From Hyphomicrobiaceae bacterium (GTDB lineage: Bacteria; Pseudomonadota; Alphaproteobacteria; Rhizobiales; Hyphomicrobiaceae), in contig JAFMSC010000090.1 of NCBI GenBank assembly GCA_017353825.1, positions 1 through 11,301 of the forward strand: DNA of 11,301 nucleotides, in the 5' to 3' direction. The notes beneath the pieces were generated by a model, which saw nothing but the letters and a program-made list of their open reading frames with translations, made no database searches and had not been told where the DNA came from. Positions 1 through 6,550 of this stretch are shown here, one piece after another; within the stretch, counting starts at the first letter, position 1, and the number at the start of each line of letters is the position of its first letter. The position numbers and the translations under genes are program-made.

Positions 1-696
1 GAGCATGGCGGCCAGCTCCTGCGCCTCGCTGCCGCCGGCCTCGTGATAGGGCCGCCCGTCGGCCAAGAGCGCGGTGAGGTGCGACATCGTCCTGGTGTCG
101 GCAGCCAGCTTGGCGGCGATCTCGCAGGCGCGCTGCACAGAGTGGGTGAGCGTGCCGGTCTCGGCCAACACGCCCAGTGGGTCGTAGTTGAAGGCTCCGC
201 GCCGCTCGTTCTCGCCGAGGCCCGCCGCCCGCCACGTCTCGATCAGGCTGCCGGCGGCGTCGAACGCGTTCTCGCGCGCATCGAGGGCGATGGCGGCGCC
301 TTTGACCAAGGCCCCGCGCAGGGCCGTGGCGAAGGTCGCAGCGTCGTCGGCGAGGCCCGGCTGGCCCGGCGCCTCGATCTGCAAGAGCACCGAAGTGGCG
401 CCGCCTTCCAGGTCCTCCAGGATCGCCTTGTTGGCCGCCTGCGGGTCAGGCTCGACGTGCCGCTGGCGCACGTCCCAGCCGCCTGCATACCAGCCGCTGC
501 GGCCCACCGCCGTCGCGCCCACCACGGCATCCGCGCGCGTTGAGAGCGGCTGGACGGCGAGGGCGTCGGCGGTTGCCGAGACCAGCTGCTTTTGAAAGTC
601 GGCGCCCCGGAGAACCTTGGCGACCAGCGTTAACCATGCCTCGCGCGAGGCGGGCTCGAACTCGGCTGCCAACGCCGCATCTTGTTTTGGTATCAT
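1..696 (-). CDS. mutA: Methylmalonyl-CoA mutase small (beta) subunit, N-terminal part, runs off left edge
   Basis: Small subunit of the adenosylcobalamin-dependent mutase that interconverts methylmalonyl-CoA and succinyl-CoA in propionate metabolism; it pairs with the catalytic, cobalamin-binding MutB chain. The minus-strand translation from ATG at 696 stays open for 232 codons to base 1. It carries family landmarks: GWYAGGWDVRQRH (residues 68-80), a following DP..AN segment, LEGGATS (96-102) and later FNYDPLGVLAETGTL. These match the first half of the mutase TIM-barrel domain. The start is chosen because it begins shortly before the conserved region and follows a purine-rich GGATGGGATGGA stretch. 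The only nearby upstream ATG is in another frame and hits a stop at once (ATGGAATGA). mutB would be expected beyond the left edge, downstream of this gene. Family assignment is confident; the C-terminal half cannot be seen. Confidence 0.9.
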   Translation of the reverse strand, partial: MIPKQDAALAAEFEPASREAWLTLVAKVLRGADFQKQLVSATADALAVQPLSTRADAVVGATAVGRSGWYAGGWDVRQRHVEPDPQAANKAILEDLEGGATSVLLQIEAPGQPGLADDAATFATALRGALVKGAAIALDARENAFDAAGSLIETWRAAGLGENERRGAFNYDPLGVLAETGTLTHSVQRACEIAAKLAADTRTMSHLTALLADGRPYHEAGGSEAQELAAML

Positions 697-914
697 TCCA
701 TCCCATCCTCAGGCACTGCCTGTCCTCGCGCGCTCGTTCCTTGCATCCCCCGGATACTCCAACTTGGGCGCCGCCTCATGCCATTTTCCTCGCCGGCAAG
801 CTCTTCCAACTCATCCTTAGGAACGAGATACAACCACGCATTGCCAAGGGGTCGGCAGCGTGCCATCACGGCGCCAGCAAGCCGTCTCACGAGTCGCCTA
901 CTGCCAAGCGCCAT
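693..914 (-). CDS. Doubtful 73-residue ORF overlapping the mutA start (ATGA)
   Basis: An open frame runs from ATG at 914 to a TGA at 695-693. Its stop overlaps the mutA start in the ATGA arrangement often seen with translational coupling. The product would be basic at the N-terminus, with an acidic stretch (PKDELEELAGEEN) in the middle. I recognise no family. Its codons end in A or T far more often than those of the neighbouring genes, which argues against a long-resident gene, and only a weak ribosome site (TAGGCG) precedes it. It may simply be chance openness in the mutA leader. It is listed because of the overlap geometry. Confidence 0.18.
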   Translation of the reverse strand: MALGSRRLVRRLAGAVMARCRPLGNAWLYLVPKDELEELAGEENGMRRRPSWSIRGMQGTSARGQAVPEDGME

Positions 915-971
915 TGACGCCTAGACGCCCAAGACCGGCGTGCCAGCGCCAGCGAGCAGCCAGCCCCACTT
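697..971. promoter_or_regulatory. Divergent intergenic region between mutA and the HerA-like ATPase gene
   Basis: This 275-bp gap separates two divergently transcribed genes, so it must hold promoters for both unless mutA is led by the short ORF inside it. Its base composition is visibly less GC-biased than the flanking genes. I found no convincing -35/-10 pair, riboswitch fold or strong palindrome. In particular I see no recognisable cobalamin riboswitch, which might have been expected before a B12-dependent mutase gene. Confidence 0.4.
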
Positions 972-2444
972 ATGAGCCAGAGTGAAATCCTATTGGAAGA
1001 AGGCAAGCTCTTCCTCGGCAAGAGCCGCGCGGGCGCCGAGTGCCTGGAGCTCAGGCTCGCCAGCCGGCACGGCCTCGTCACCGGCGCCACCGGCACCGGC
1101 AAGACGGTCACCCTGCAGGTGCTGGCCGAGGGCTTCTCGGCCGCCGGGGTTCCCATATTTGCGGCCGACATCAAGGGCGACCTGTCGGGCATCTCGGCCC
1201 TAGGCGAGCCCAAGGAAAGTCTCGCCAAGCGCGCCAAGGAGATCGGCCTCGACGACTGGTCCAACGCCGCGTTCCCCACCGTGTTCTGGGATCTGTTCGG
1301 TCAGGAGGGCCACTCCATCCGGGCCACGGTGCAGGATATGGGCCCGCTGCTGCTCTCTCGTCTTATGGAGCTCCACGAGACGCAGGAGGGCGTGCTCAAC
1401 ATCATCTTCCGCGTGGCCGCCGACGAGGGCCTGCCTCTGCTCGACCTCAACGACCTGCGCTCCATGGCCAACGATGTGAGCCAGCGAAGCAAGGAGCTGA
1501 TGGCCAAGTACGGCAGCGTCTCGCCCGTGTCCGTGGGTGCCATTCAGCGCCGCCTCTTGGTGCTGGAGGAGCAGGGCGCCAATACGTTCTTCGGCGAGCC
1601 GGCGCTCGATATCACGGATTTCCTGCGCACGGCACCGGACGGACGCGGCGTGGTCAACATCCTCTGCGCCGACAAGCTGACGAAGACGCCGCGCCTTTAC
1701 GCCACGTTCCTCCTGTGGCTGCTCGCGCAGCTGTTCGACAAGCTGCCCGAGGTCGGCGATCCCGAGAAGCCCAAGCTGGTGTTCTTCTTCGACGAGGCGC
1801 ACCTGCTCTTCAACGAGGCGCCCAAGGCGCTGCTTGCGCAGATCGAGCGTGTTACGCGCCTCATCCGCTCCAAGGGCGTGGGCGTCTACTACGTCACACA
1901 GAACCCGCGCGACGTGCCCAACGCGGTCTCAGCCCAGCTAGGCAACCGCGTGCAGCACGCGCTGCGGGCCTTCACGCCACCGGAGCAGAAGGCAATCCGC
2001 GCCGCCGCCGAGACGTTCCGCCCGAACCCGGAGCTCGACGTGGAGCGCGTGATCCAGGAGCTGAAGGTGGGAGAGGCGCTGGTGTCGGTGCTGCACGGCG
2101 GTGGCGAGCCCTCGATGGTCCAGCGCACGCTGATCCGTCCGCCCTCGGCGCGCATCGGGCCCATCTCGCCCGACGAACGCAAGGCCAAGATCGAGGCCAG
2201 CCCGCTCTACGGCAAGTACGAGGAGGCCATGGACCGCGAGTCGGCCTACGAGCTGCTGCAGAAGCGCACCTCTGAGGCGGCTGCGGCGCGGGAGGCCGGG
2301 GCCAACAGCTGGGGCAACATCCTGATGGGCGGTGGCACGGGCCGGCGCCAGGGCTACGGCGAGGCCTTCACCAAGTCCCTGATGCGTTCGGTGGCGTCGC
2401 GCCTCGGCAATGCCATCATCAAGAAGGTGCTGGGTGGAAGGTAG
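972..2444 (+). CDS. HerA/YjgR-like P-loop ATPase (DUF853 family)
   Basis: Predicted cytoplasmic ATPase of the HerA/FtsK superfamily, DUF853 branch (E. coli YjgR is the usual reference); the cellular role of this branch is not firmly established. The 490-residue length fits the family. The Walker A motif GATGTGKT is at residues 38-45, preceded by RHGLV. Walker B is KLVFFFDEAHLLF with the acidic pair D274-E275. A sensor-like segment, VYYVTQNPRDVP, follows at about 305-315. The motif VGEALVSVL lies further downstream, and a glycine-rich stretch precedes a basic C-terminus (IIKKVLGGR). The ATG at 972 lacks a clear Shine-Dalgarno sequence, but the N-terminus SEILLEEGKLFLG is what the family shows before Walker A. 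It is transcribed divergently from mutA and convergently with the EamA transporter gene, so it is probably monocistronic. Superfamily is certain; the biological substrate is unknown. Confidence 0.93.
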   Translation: MSQSEILLEEGKLFLGKSRAGAECLELRLASRHGLVTGATGTGKTVTLQVLAEGFSAAGVPIFAADIKGDLSGISALGEPKESLAKRAKEIGLDDWSNAAFPTVFWDLFGQEGHSIRATVQDMGPLLLSRLMELHETQEGVLNIIFRVAADEGLPLLDLNDLRSMANDVSQRSKELMAKYGSVSPVSVGAIQRRLLVLEEQGANTFFGEPALDITDFLRTAPDGRGVVNILCADKLTKTPRLYATFLLWLLAQLFDKLPEVGDPEKPKLVFFFDEAHLLFNEAPKALLAQIERVTRLIRSKGVGVYYVTQNPRDVPNAVSAQLGNRVQHALRAFTPPEQKAIRAAAETFRPNPELDVERVIQELKVGEALVSVLHGGGEPSMVQRTLIRPPSARIGPISPDERKAKIEASPLYGKYEEAMDRESAYELLQKRTSEAAAAREAGANSWGNILMGGGTGRRQGYGEAFTKSLMRSVASRLGNAIIKKVLGGR

Positions 2445-2454
2445 GCGAGTGGGA

Positions 2455-2477
2455 TGGGTCGGGCGGAGCGAGACCCA
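2455..2477 (+). repeat. Palindromic repeat copy 1 (tgggtc...gaccca)
   Basis: A hairpin-capable palindrome starts 10 bases after the stop codon of the HerA-like gene: tgggtc, an 11-base GC-rich centre (gggcggagcga), then gaccca. Its asymmetric centre matches that of the second palindrome at 2643-2672 when one of them is reverse-complemented, so the two are inverted copies of one element. It could act as a factor-independent or structural terminator, although no T-run follows. Confidence 0.6.
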
Positions 2478-2642
2478 ATACGGTTGGGGGCTGGGTCCGG
2501 CGTCAGCATTCGCCGATAGCTGCTCCTCGACGCCCGCAAATAGCCCATCCTTGAAGCGGTCGGCTAGGTGCGTGAGACAATCGCGCGCGCCCCGAGCCTT
2601 CGAGCTGGAGCTGTTGGAAGACCTCCTTCGCCTGATCGCCGA

Positions 2643-2672
2643 CGTTGGGTCTGCGCTTCGCCTGACCCAACG
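2643..2672 (-). repeat. Palindromic repeat copy 2 (cgttgggtc...gacccaacg), inverted relative to copy 1
   Basis: A stronger palindrome than copy 1, with a perfect 9-bp stem (cgttgggtc/gacccaacg) around a 12-base centre (tgcgcttcgcct). It ends 15 bases beyond the stop codon of the minus-strand EamA transporter gene. The reverse-strand centre aggcgaagcgca parallels gggcggagcga of copy 1. Similar TTGGGT...ACCCAA palindromes with a GCG-AAGC-type centre are, to my knowledge, common intergenic repeats in proteobacteria. It probably ends or stabilises the transporter transcript. Confidence 0.65.
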
Positions 2673-2687
2673 TTCGCCGACCTCAAC

Positions 2688-3581
2688 TTAAACGTTCAGC
2701 AGCAGGATCACGCCGGCCACGATCAGCCCGATGCCGGCCGCCTCGCGCGAGGCGAGCTTCTGCTTGAACAGGTTGCGCGAGAGCACCTGGGCGAACAAGA
2801 TCTCAATGAGCGCCAGCGTGCGCACCTTGGCCGCTGTCTCGAGCGCGAAGGCCAGGAACCACATCTGCGAGGCGAACGCGCCCGTGAAGCCGGCCAGCAG
2901 CGACGGCCGCCAAAGGCGCAGGATGGCCAATAGGGTCTCGCGGTCGAAGAGCCATAGATAAGCCGACAGCAGCACGGTCTGGATCGTGAGCCCGAATGCC
3001 AGCGTGACGGTGGCGCCCATCACGAAGCTGGGCGTATCGAGCGCGCGGATGCCGCCTCGGAAGCCGATGGCGGCAATGGCGAACAGCGCGCCCGAGCCGA
3101 TGCCCAGCAGCGCCGGATACCAGGTGAAGCCCTGCCCGCCGCTACTCTTGCGCGGCCACGACGCCAGGAGCACGCCCCCTGTAGCGACGGCGATGGCCGC
3201 GGCGACGCCCGCCGTGATGTGGTCGCCGAGGAAGGCGAAGGCGAACAGCGCCACCTGTACAGGCTCGGTCTTAGCGTAGGCCGTGATGATCACGAACGAG
3301 CGCTCGCGCATGGCCGCCAGCAGCAAAGCTGTGGCCGCGATCTGCGTCAGCGCTCCCGCCACCGACCAGCCCAGCATGGCGCAGCCGAGCTTAGGCATCG
3401 GCAGTCCCGTGCAAGCGAGTACGATGAGCAGGAATATCACGCCGAAGGGAAGGCCGAACAGGAAGCGCACGTGCGTGGCGCCCACCGTGCCGAGCGACTG
3501 CGTCAGCTCCTTCTGCTGGGCGTTTCGGAGCACCTGGCCCGCGGCAGCAATGACCGTGAAGATGGCCCACAGGCCCGACAT
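2688..3581 (-). CDS. EamA/DMT-family membrane transporter
   Basis: A 297-residue polytopic inner-membrane protein of the drug/metabolite transporter superfamily (EamA type), normally ten transmembrane helices arranged as two EamA repeats. The translation shows alternating hydrophobic segments throughout. Examples are the N-terminal GLWAIFTVIAAAGQVLRN, FLFGLPFGVIFLLIVLAC, the TEPVQVALFAFAFLGD segment typical of the end of the first repeat, and a C-terminal GIGLIVAGVILLLNV. Substrate cannot be predicted; relatives export amino acids, sugars or other small metabolites. The start is ATG at 3581, with a GGGGG run nine bases upstream as a modest ribosome site. The open frame extends much further upstream, but that extension is antisense-like low-complexity coding from within the MFS gene region. 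It follows the MFS gene by about 100 bp on the same strand, so cotranscription is possible. Confidence 0.9.
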   Translation of the reverse strand: MSGLWAIFTVIAAAGQVLRNAQQKELTQSLGTVGATHVRFLFGLPFGVIFLLIVLACTGLPMPKLGCAMLGWSVAGALTQIAATALLLAAMRERSFVIITAYAKTEPVQVALFAFAFLGDHITAGVAAAIAVATGGVLLASWPRKSSGGQGFTWYPALLGIGSGALFAIAAIGFRGGIRALDTPSFVMGATVTLAFGLTIQTVLLSAYLWLFDRETLLAILRLWRPSLLAGFTGAFASQMWFLAFALETAAKVRTLALIEILFAQVLSRNLFKQKLASREAAGIGLIVAGVILLLNV

Positions 3582-3681
3582 GTGGCGTTGCCCCCGATAA
3601 GACCACCGTGGAGGCCGACATAGCAGGTGGAAAGGCAGGCCGGCAAAGGCAGCCGCCGCGGAGCAGGTCTGTCGGCCGCGG

Positions 3682-4980
3682 TCAACGCATCGCGTCGTTC
3701 TGACGGCGCCCACAAAGAAGAGTTGCGATCGCCAGCGCCTGAACGAGGGCCGCCGCAGCGAAGAGATAGGGGGCGGCTCCTGCGTTCGCCCCCGGCCCCA
3801 GCGGAGCGAACTCCTGGATGAGGCCGAAGGCGGCGGGGGCAAAGGCGTACGCGGCCTGGGAGATCGCCACGATGTGGGCAACCACGCGGGGCACGTGCTC
3901 CTCGGCGAACTCGACCTGGGCGATGAGCGGCGGCAGCGAGGTGGCATTGCCAATGCCGGCGCCAAACAGGACGACGCCGGCCATGATGAGCACGCTGTCT
4001 CCGGCCGCGAGCATGAACGCGAGCGATCCCGTGATCTGCACGGCATAACTCATCGCGGCCACGAGCCTGCGGTCGGCGCCGGCAGGCATGAATGCACCGA
4101 CGAGGGTGCGGCCCGCAATGGCCGCAGCGGTCGCGGTGCCCATCGCCACGCCTGCGAGCTGGGCGCCGAAGGTGGGCGCCAGCAGCGAGAAGAGATGTGC
4201 GATCAGCCCGATCTGTGCGAACAGGCCCAGCGCCATGGCCGCGGCGAGCGTGAGGAACCTCGGGTCGCGCCCGAGCCGCGCTCCGGACGGCGGCCCGAGC
4301 CTCGCCGGCCCGGCGGGAACGGGAACCGGAGTTAGGGAGCCGCCATCGGGGGGCAACCCTATCTGCGGCGGGCTGCGGGCGAACAGCAAGTCGGCAAGCG
4401 ACCAGACCGTCAGCGCCATGACGGCGGCGATCACCGCCGCCGCGGCCGGGAAGCCGAGTTTGCCGATGACCACGACCCAGAGCGGCGAGAATACGATGCC
4501 GGCCGCGCTGGCGCCGTTGTAGGCCATGGTCAGCGCCGCGGGCCTGCGGGCCCCGAACCAGGGCGAGACGATGGCGTTGATCGCCGCGGCGCCAGTGGCG
4601 GCCCAGCCGGAGCCGCTGAGCAGGAGTGCGGCGAAGAGCTGCCACGGTGCCGTCGCCTCCGCCCAGCCAAAAACGCCGAGGCCCAGCGCCAGCGCACCCG
4701 CCTTGGTGACGGCCGCGACCCCGAAGCGGCGATGTAGTGCCGGCAGCTTGGCCACCGCAATCGCGCCGATCAGGAAATGCGCCGTGACGGCCGTCGAGAC
4801 CAGCGCCAGCGGCCAACCCCTGGCCTCGCGTACGGCGTGGAGGTAGACCGGCGGTCCGTAGAACCCCAGGCCCCACGCGAATACCGCAAGGATGAAGGCG
4901 GCGCCCACAACGCGCCAGCCGAGGAACGGCGCGGTTTGCGTCTGCCTCGCCGTCGCCGTCTCGGTCACTTTCTTGTGCAT
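3682..4980 (-). CDS. Major facilitator superfamily (MFS) transporter
   Basis: A 432-residue inner-membrane secondary transporter with about twelve hydrophobic helices in two halves. The halves are joined by a polar proline/glycine-rich loop near residues 195-230 (RSPPQIGLPPDGG onward). Features of the family include FLGWRVVGAAFILAVFAWGL in helix 1, a basic loop PALHRRFG after helix 2, SPWFGARRPAALTMAYNGA around helices 4-5, and FGAGIGNATSLPPLIAQ in the C-terminal half. The substrate is not evident. The ATG at 4980 is selected because the first helix begins about 20 residues later; upstream open frame is antisense to the ArsR gene. The ribosome site is weak (AGAGTGG). It is divergent from an ArsR-type regulator gene with only 105 bp between them, a classic layout for a transporter controlled by its neighbour, possibly an efflux system. 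Confidence 0.91.
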   Translation of the reverse strand: MHKKVTETATARQTQTAPFLGWRVVGAAFILAVFAWGLGFYGPPVYLHAVREARGWPLALVSTAVTAHFLIGAIAVAKLPALHRRFGVAAVTKAGALALGLGVFGWAEATAPWQLFAALLLSGSGWAATGAAAINAIVSPWFGARRPAALTMAYNGASAAGIVFSPLWVVVIGKLGFPAAAAVIAAVMALTVWSLADLLFARSPPQIGLPPDGGSLTPVPVPAGPARLGPPSGARLGRDPRFLTLAAAMALGLFAQIGLIAHLFSLLAPTFGAQLAGVAMGTATAAAIAGRTLVGAFMPAGADRRLVAAMSYAVQITGSLAFMLAAGDSVLIMAGVVLFGAGIGNATSLPPLIAQVEFAEEHVPRVVAHIVAISQAAYAFAPAAFGLIQEFAPLGPGANAGAAPYLFAAAALVQALAIATLLCGRRQNDAMR

Positions 4981-5085
4981 GGGGCCACTCTGCCGATGCC
5001 GGCCCTCAAATGCTACGGTCGGCGCCGAACCATGCCTGGCGCCCGAGAGCGCAGAGTGCCCGGTCGGACAGACGCCGCGTCGACC
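4981..5085. promoter_or_regulatory. Divergent control region between MFS transporter and ArsR-type regulator
   Basis: This 105-bp region must contain the promoter for the MFS gene and at least part of that for the regulator. It holds a 10-bp perfect palindrome TCGGCGCCGA at 5019-5028. It also has an 8-bp inverted repeat: CACTCTGC at 4986-4993 and GCAGAGTG at 5051-5058, their centres 65 bp apart. Either could be an operator for the regulator, but short palindromes arise easily at this GC content. No clear -10 element was found. Confidence 0.35.
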
Positions 5086-5799
5086 ATGACCAGCACCGCC
5101 ACGTTTGCAACCATCGCCGCGCTTGCGGGCGATCCCGCCCGCGCCGTCATGCTCCACGCCCTGATGGATGGCCGTGCGCTGACGGCCTCTGAGCTGGCCC
5201 GCGCGGCGGGCGTGACCGCGCAGACGGCGAGCGGGCATCTGGCGCGCATGACGTCGGCGGGTCTCGTCTGCGTCGAGAAGCAGGGCCGGCACCGCTACCA
5301 TCGTCTCGCCTCGTCGGCCGTAGCCAACATGATGGAATCCATCATGCAGGTGGCCTCGGCCCTAGAGCCGGCCCAGCCGCGGCTCACCGTCGGCCCCCGC
5401 GATGCCGCGCTCCGGGCGGCGCGCACATGCTATGATCATCTCGCCGGGCGCCTCGGCGTAGCGCTTGCCGATGCTATGGCGACGCACGGCTACGCTGACC
5501 TCGCAGGCGACGGCGGCATCGTCACGGATTCAGGTTTCGCCTTCCTCGGCCGGATCGGCGTCGACGTGGAGGCTCTCACGGTGCGCAGCTCCCGGCGCGG
5601 GGTGCGCATCATGTGCCGCCCGTGCCTCGATTGGAGTGAGCGCCGCCCGCACCTGGCGGGGGCCGTAGGCGCGGCGCTGTGTGCGCTGAGTTTCGAGAAG
5701 AACTGGATCCGGCGCATCGAGGACACGCGCGCCGTCGTTGTCACGCCGCGCGGCGCCCGCGTGTTCCGCGAGACCTTCGGGGCGCAATTGGTCGGTTGA
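5086..5799 (+). CDS. ArsR/SmtB-type winged-helix transcriptional regulator with C-terminal extension
   Basis: A 237-residue DNA-binding protein, roughly twice the length of a minimal ArsR repressor. The winged-helix domain spans about residues 5-75: FATIAALAGDPARAVML (helices 1-2), LTASELARAAGVTAQTASGHLARM (helix-turn-helix, 32-55) and GLVCVEKQGRHRYHRL (wing). The ELCVCD metal site of classical ArsR is absent. The C-terminal half contains CRPCLDWSERRPHLAG (from residue 177), which I recall as conserved in a long ArsR subfamily of unknown ligand; its two cysteines could bind a ligand or sense redox state. The start is uncertain: ATG 5086 lies just before the domain but lacks a clear ribosome site, and an in-frame ATG at 5032 would add 18 residues and reach into the shared promoter region. 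It is divergent from the MFS gene, which is its likely target, and 57 bp upstream of pdxH. Confidence 0.88.
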   Translation: MTSTATFATIAALAGDPARAVMLHALMDGRALTASELARAAGVTAQTASGHLARMTSAGLVCVEKQGRHRYHRLASSAVANMMESIMQVASALEPAQPRLTVGPRDAALRAARTCYDHLAGRLGVALADAMATHGYADLAGDGGIVTDSGFAFLGRIGVDVEALTVRSSRRGVRIMCRPCLDWSERRPHLAGAVGAALCALSFEKNWIRRIEDTRAVVVTPRGARVFRETFGAQLVG

Positions 5800-5845
5800 A
5801 GGGTGGCGGCAATTCTGCTGGGGTGGGTCGGCGCCATCCTGGCGC

Positions 5846-5850
5846 GAGGA
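5846..5850 (+). promoter_or_regulatory. Ribosome binding site of pdxH (GAGGA)
   Basis: GAGGA lies six bases before ATG 5857 and decides this start over the in-frame GTG at 5803. A 5-bp hairpin (GCGCC-atcct-GGCGC, 5831-5845) abuts the site and might affect its accessibility, though it could be chance. Confidence 0.75.
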
Positions 5851-5856
5851 CGCGAG

Positions 5857-6525
5857 ATGGCCGACGAGACCAAGCCCGACGCCACGCCCGGCTACTACAC
5901 CGGACCACAGGCCGGCGACTTCGCCGAGGCAAGCGAGCCGTTCGCCCTGTTCGAGACCTGGTTCGCGGACGCGCAGGCACACGAGCCCAGCGACCCCAAT
6001 GCCTTCGCTCTGGCTACCGTCGATCTGACCGGTATGCCCAACGTGCGCATGGTGCTGCTCAAGGGCCTCGACGCCTCTGGTCATCCGGAGCGCGGGTTCG
6101 TGTTCTACACCAACTTCGAGAGCGCGAAGGGTCGGGAGATCCTGGCCTCGCGAAAAGCCGCGCTCGACTTCCACTGGAAGAGCCTGCGCCGACAGGTGCG
6201 CGTGCGGGGGCTCGTCTCTGTGGTGAGCGACGCGGAGGCCGACGCCTACTTCGCCACCCGCCCGCGTGGCTCGCGGCTCGGTGCCTGGGCTTCGCAGCAG
6301 TCGCGTCCCCTCAAGAGTCGCTTCGCCCTGGAGAAAGCCGTGGCGCTGGTCACGACCCGGTATGCGGCGGGAGAGATTCCACGCCCGCCTTACTGGTCCG
6401 GCTTCCGTGTGACGCCCCTGGAGATCGAGTTCTGGCACGACCGGCCGTTTCGCCTGCACGAGCGCGTGGCTTTCCGGCGCGATGCCCCCGGCGGGGCGTG
6501 GAGCCGGCAGCGTCTCTATCCCTAG
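5857..6525 (+). CDS. pdxH: Pyridoxamine/pyridoxine 5'-phosphate oxidase
   Basis: FMN-dependent cytoplasmic oxidase that makes pyridoxal 5'-phosphate from pyridoxamine or pyridoxine 5'-phosphate using O2, the last step of vitamin B6 synthesis and salvage. The 222-residue length is typical. Visible signatures in order are RMVLLK (64-69, FMN phosphate contacts), FYTNFESAKG (83-92), FHWKSLRRQVRVRG (105-118), SRLGAWASQQS (139-149), PPYWSGFRVTP (177-187), IEFW..RPFRLHER (190-203, including the RxH active-site pair R199/H201) and the C-terminal RLYP. Every landmark of a functional enzyme is intact. The strong ribosome site just upstream fixes the ATG; starting at GTG 5803 would add an unlikely hydrophobic 18-residue tail. 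It is followed after 25 bp by the ModA-like gene and could share a transcript with it. Confidence 0.97.
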   Translation: MADETKPDATPGYYTGPQAGDFAEASEPFALFETWFADAQAHEPSDPNAFALATVDLTGMPNVRMVLLKGLDASGHPERGFVFYTNFESAKGREILASRKAALDFHWKSLRRQVRVRGLVSVVSDAEADAYFATRPRGSRLGAWASQQSRPLKSRFALEKAVALVTTRYAAGEIPRPPYWSGFRVTPLEIEFWHDRPFRLHERVAFRRDAPGGAWSRQRLYP

Positions 6526-6538
6526 AGTTCACCAGAGC

Positions 6539-6543
6539 AGGAG
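6539..6543 (+). promoter_or_regulatory. Ribosome binding site of the ModA-like gene (AGGAG)
   Basis: AGGAG sits seven bases before a GTG at 6551. This supports the GTG start over both the longer open frame from 6482 and the ATG at 6572. Confidence 0.72.
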
Positions 6544-6550
6544 CTGGACC

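Larger units (their letters stand above)
2445..2687. other. Convergent intergenic region framed by the two palindromes
   Basis: This 243-bp space lies tail to tail between the ATPase and transporter genes. The two inverted palindromes sit near its two ends. The roughly 165 bases between them contain no ORF with a credible start and family. The whole 218-bp block (2455-2672) may be a single dispersed intergenic element, an arrangement resembling REP/BIME pairs. Confidence 0.5.

Noticed and set aside
697..971. Cobalamin riboswitch upstream of the B12-dependent mutase gene
   Set aside because: I looked for a conserved B12-box-like core and long pairing and found neither. The leader is short and carries only the doubtful ORF.
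1040..2275. A 411-codon plus-strand frame inside the HerA-like gene
   Set aside because: Alternate-frame shadow with arginine- and alanine-rich low-complexity sequence. The other frame contains intact Walker motifs.
2480..2642. Protein-like stretches in more than one frame between the two palindromes (for example a minus-strand segment containing ADRFKDGLFAGVEEQ)
   Set aside because: No start codon, ribosome site or recognisable family supports coding. The frames need a shift to stay protein-like, and both strands look open because of GC content. It may be part of a repeat element rather than a gene.
4981..5301. Upstream extension of the MFS frame across the ArsR gene
   Set aside because: The extension is antisense to the ArsR coding region and lacks membrane-protein features. 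The first helix and the ATG at 4980 define a normal N-terminus.
5803..5856. Longer pdxH start at GTG 5803
   Set aside because: It lacks a suitably spaced ribosome site and would add a hydrophobic tail unlike the family. GAGGA before ATG 5857 is decisive.
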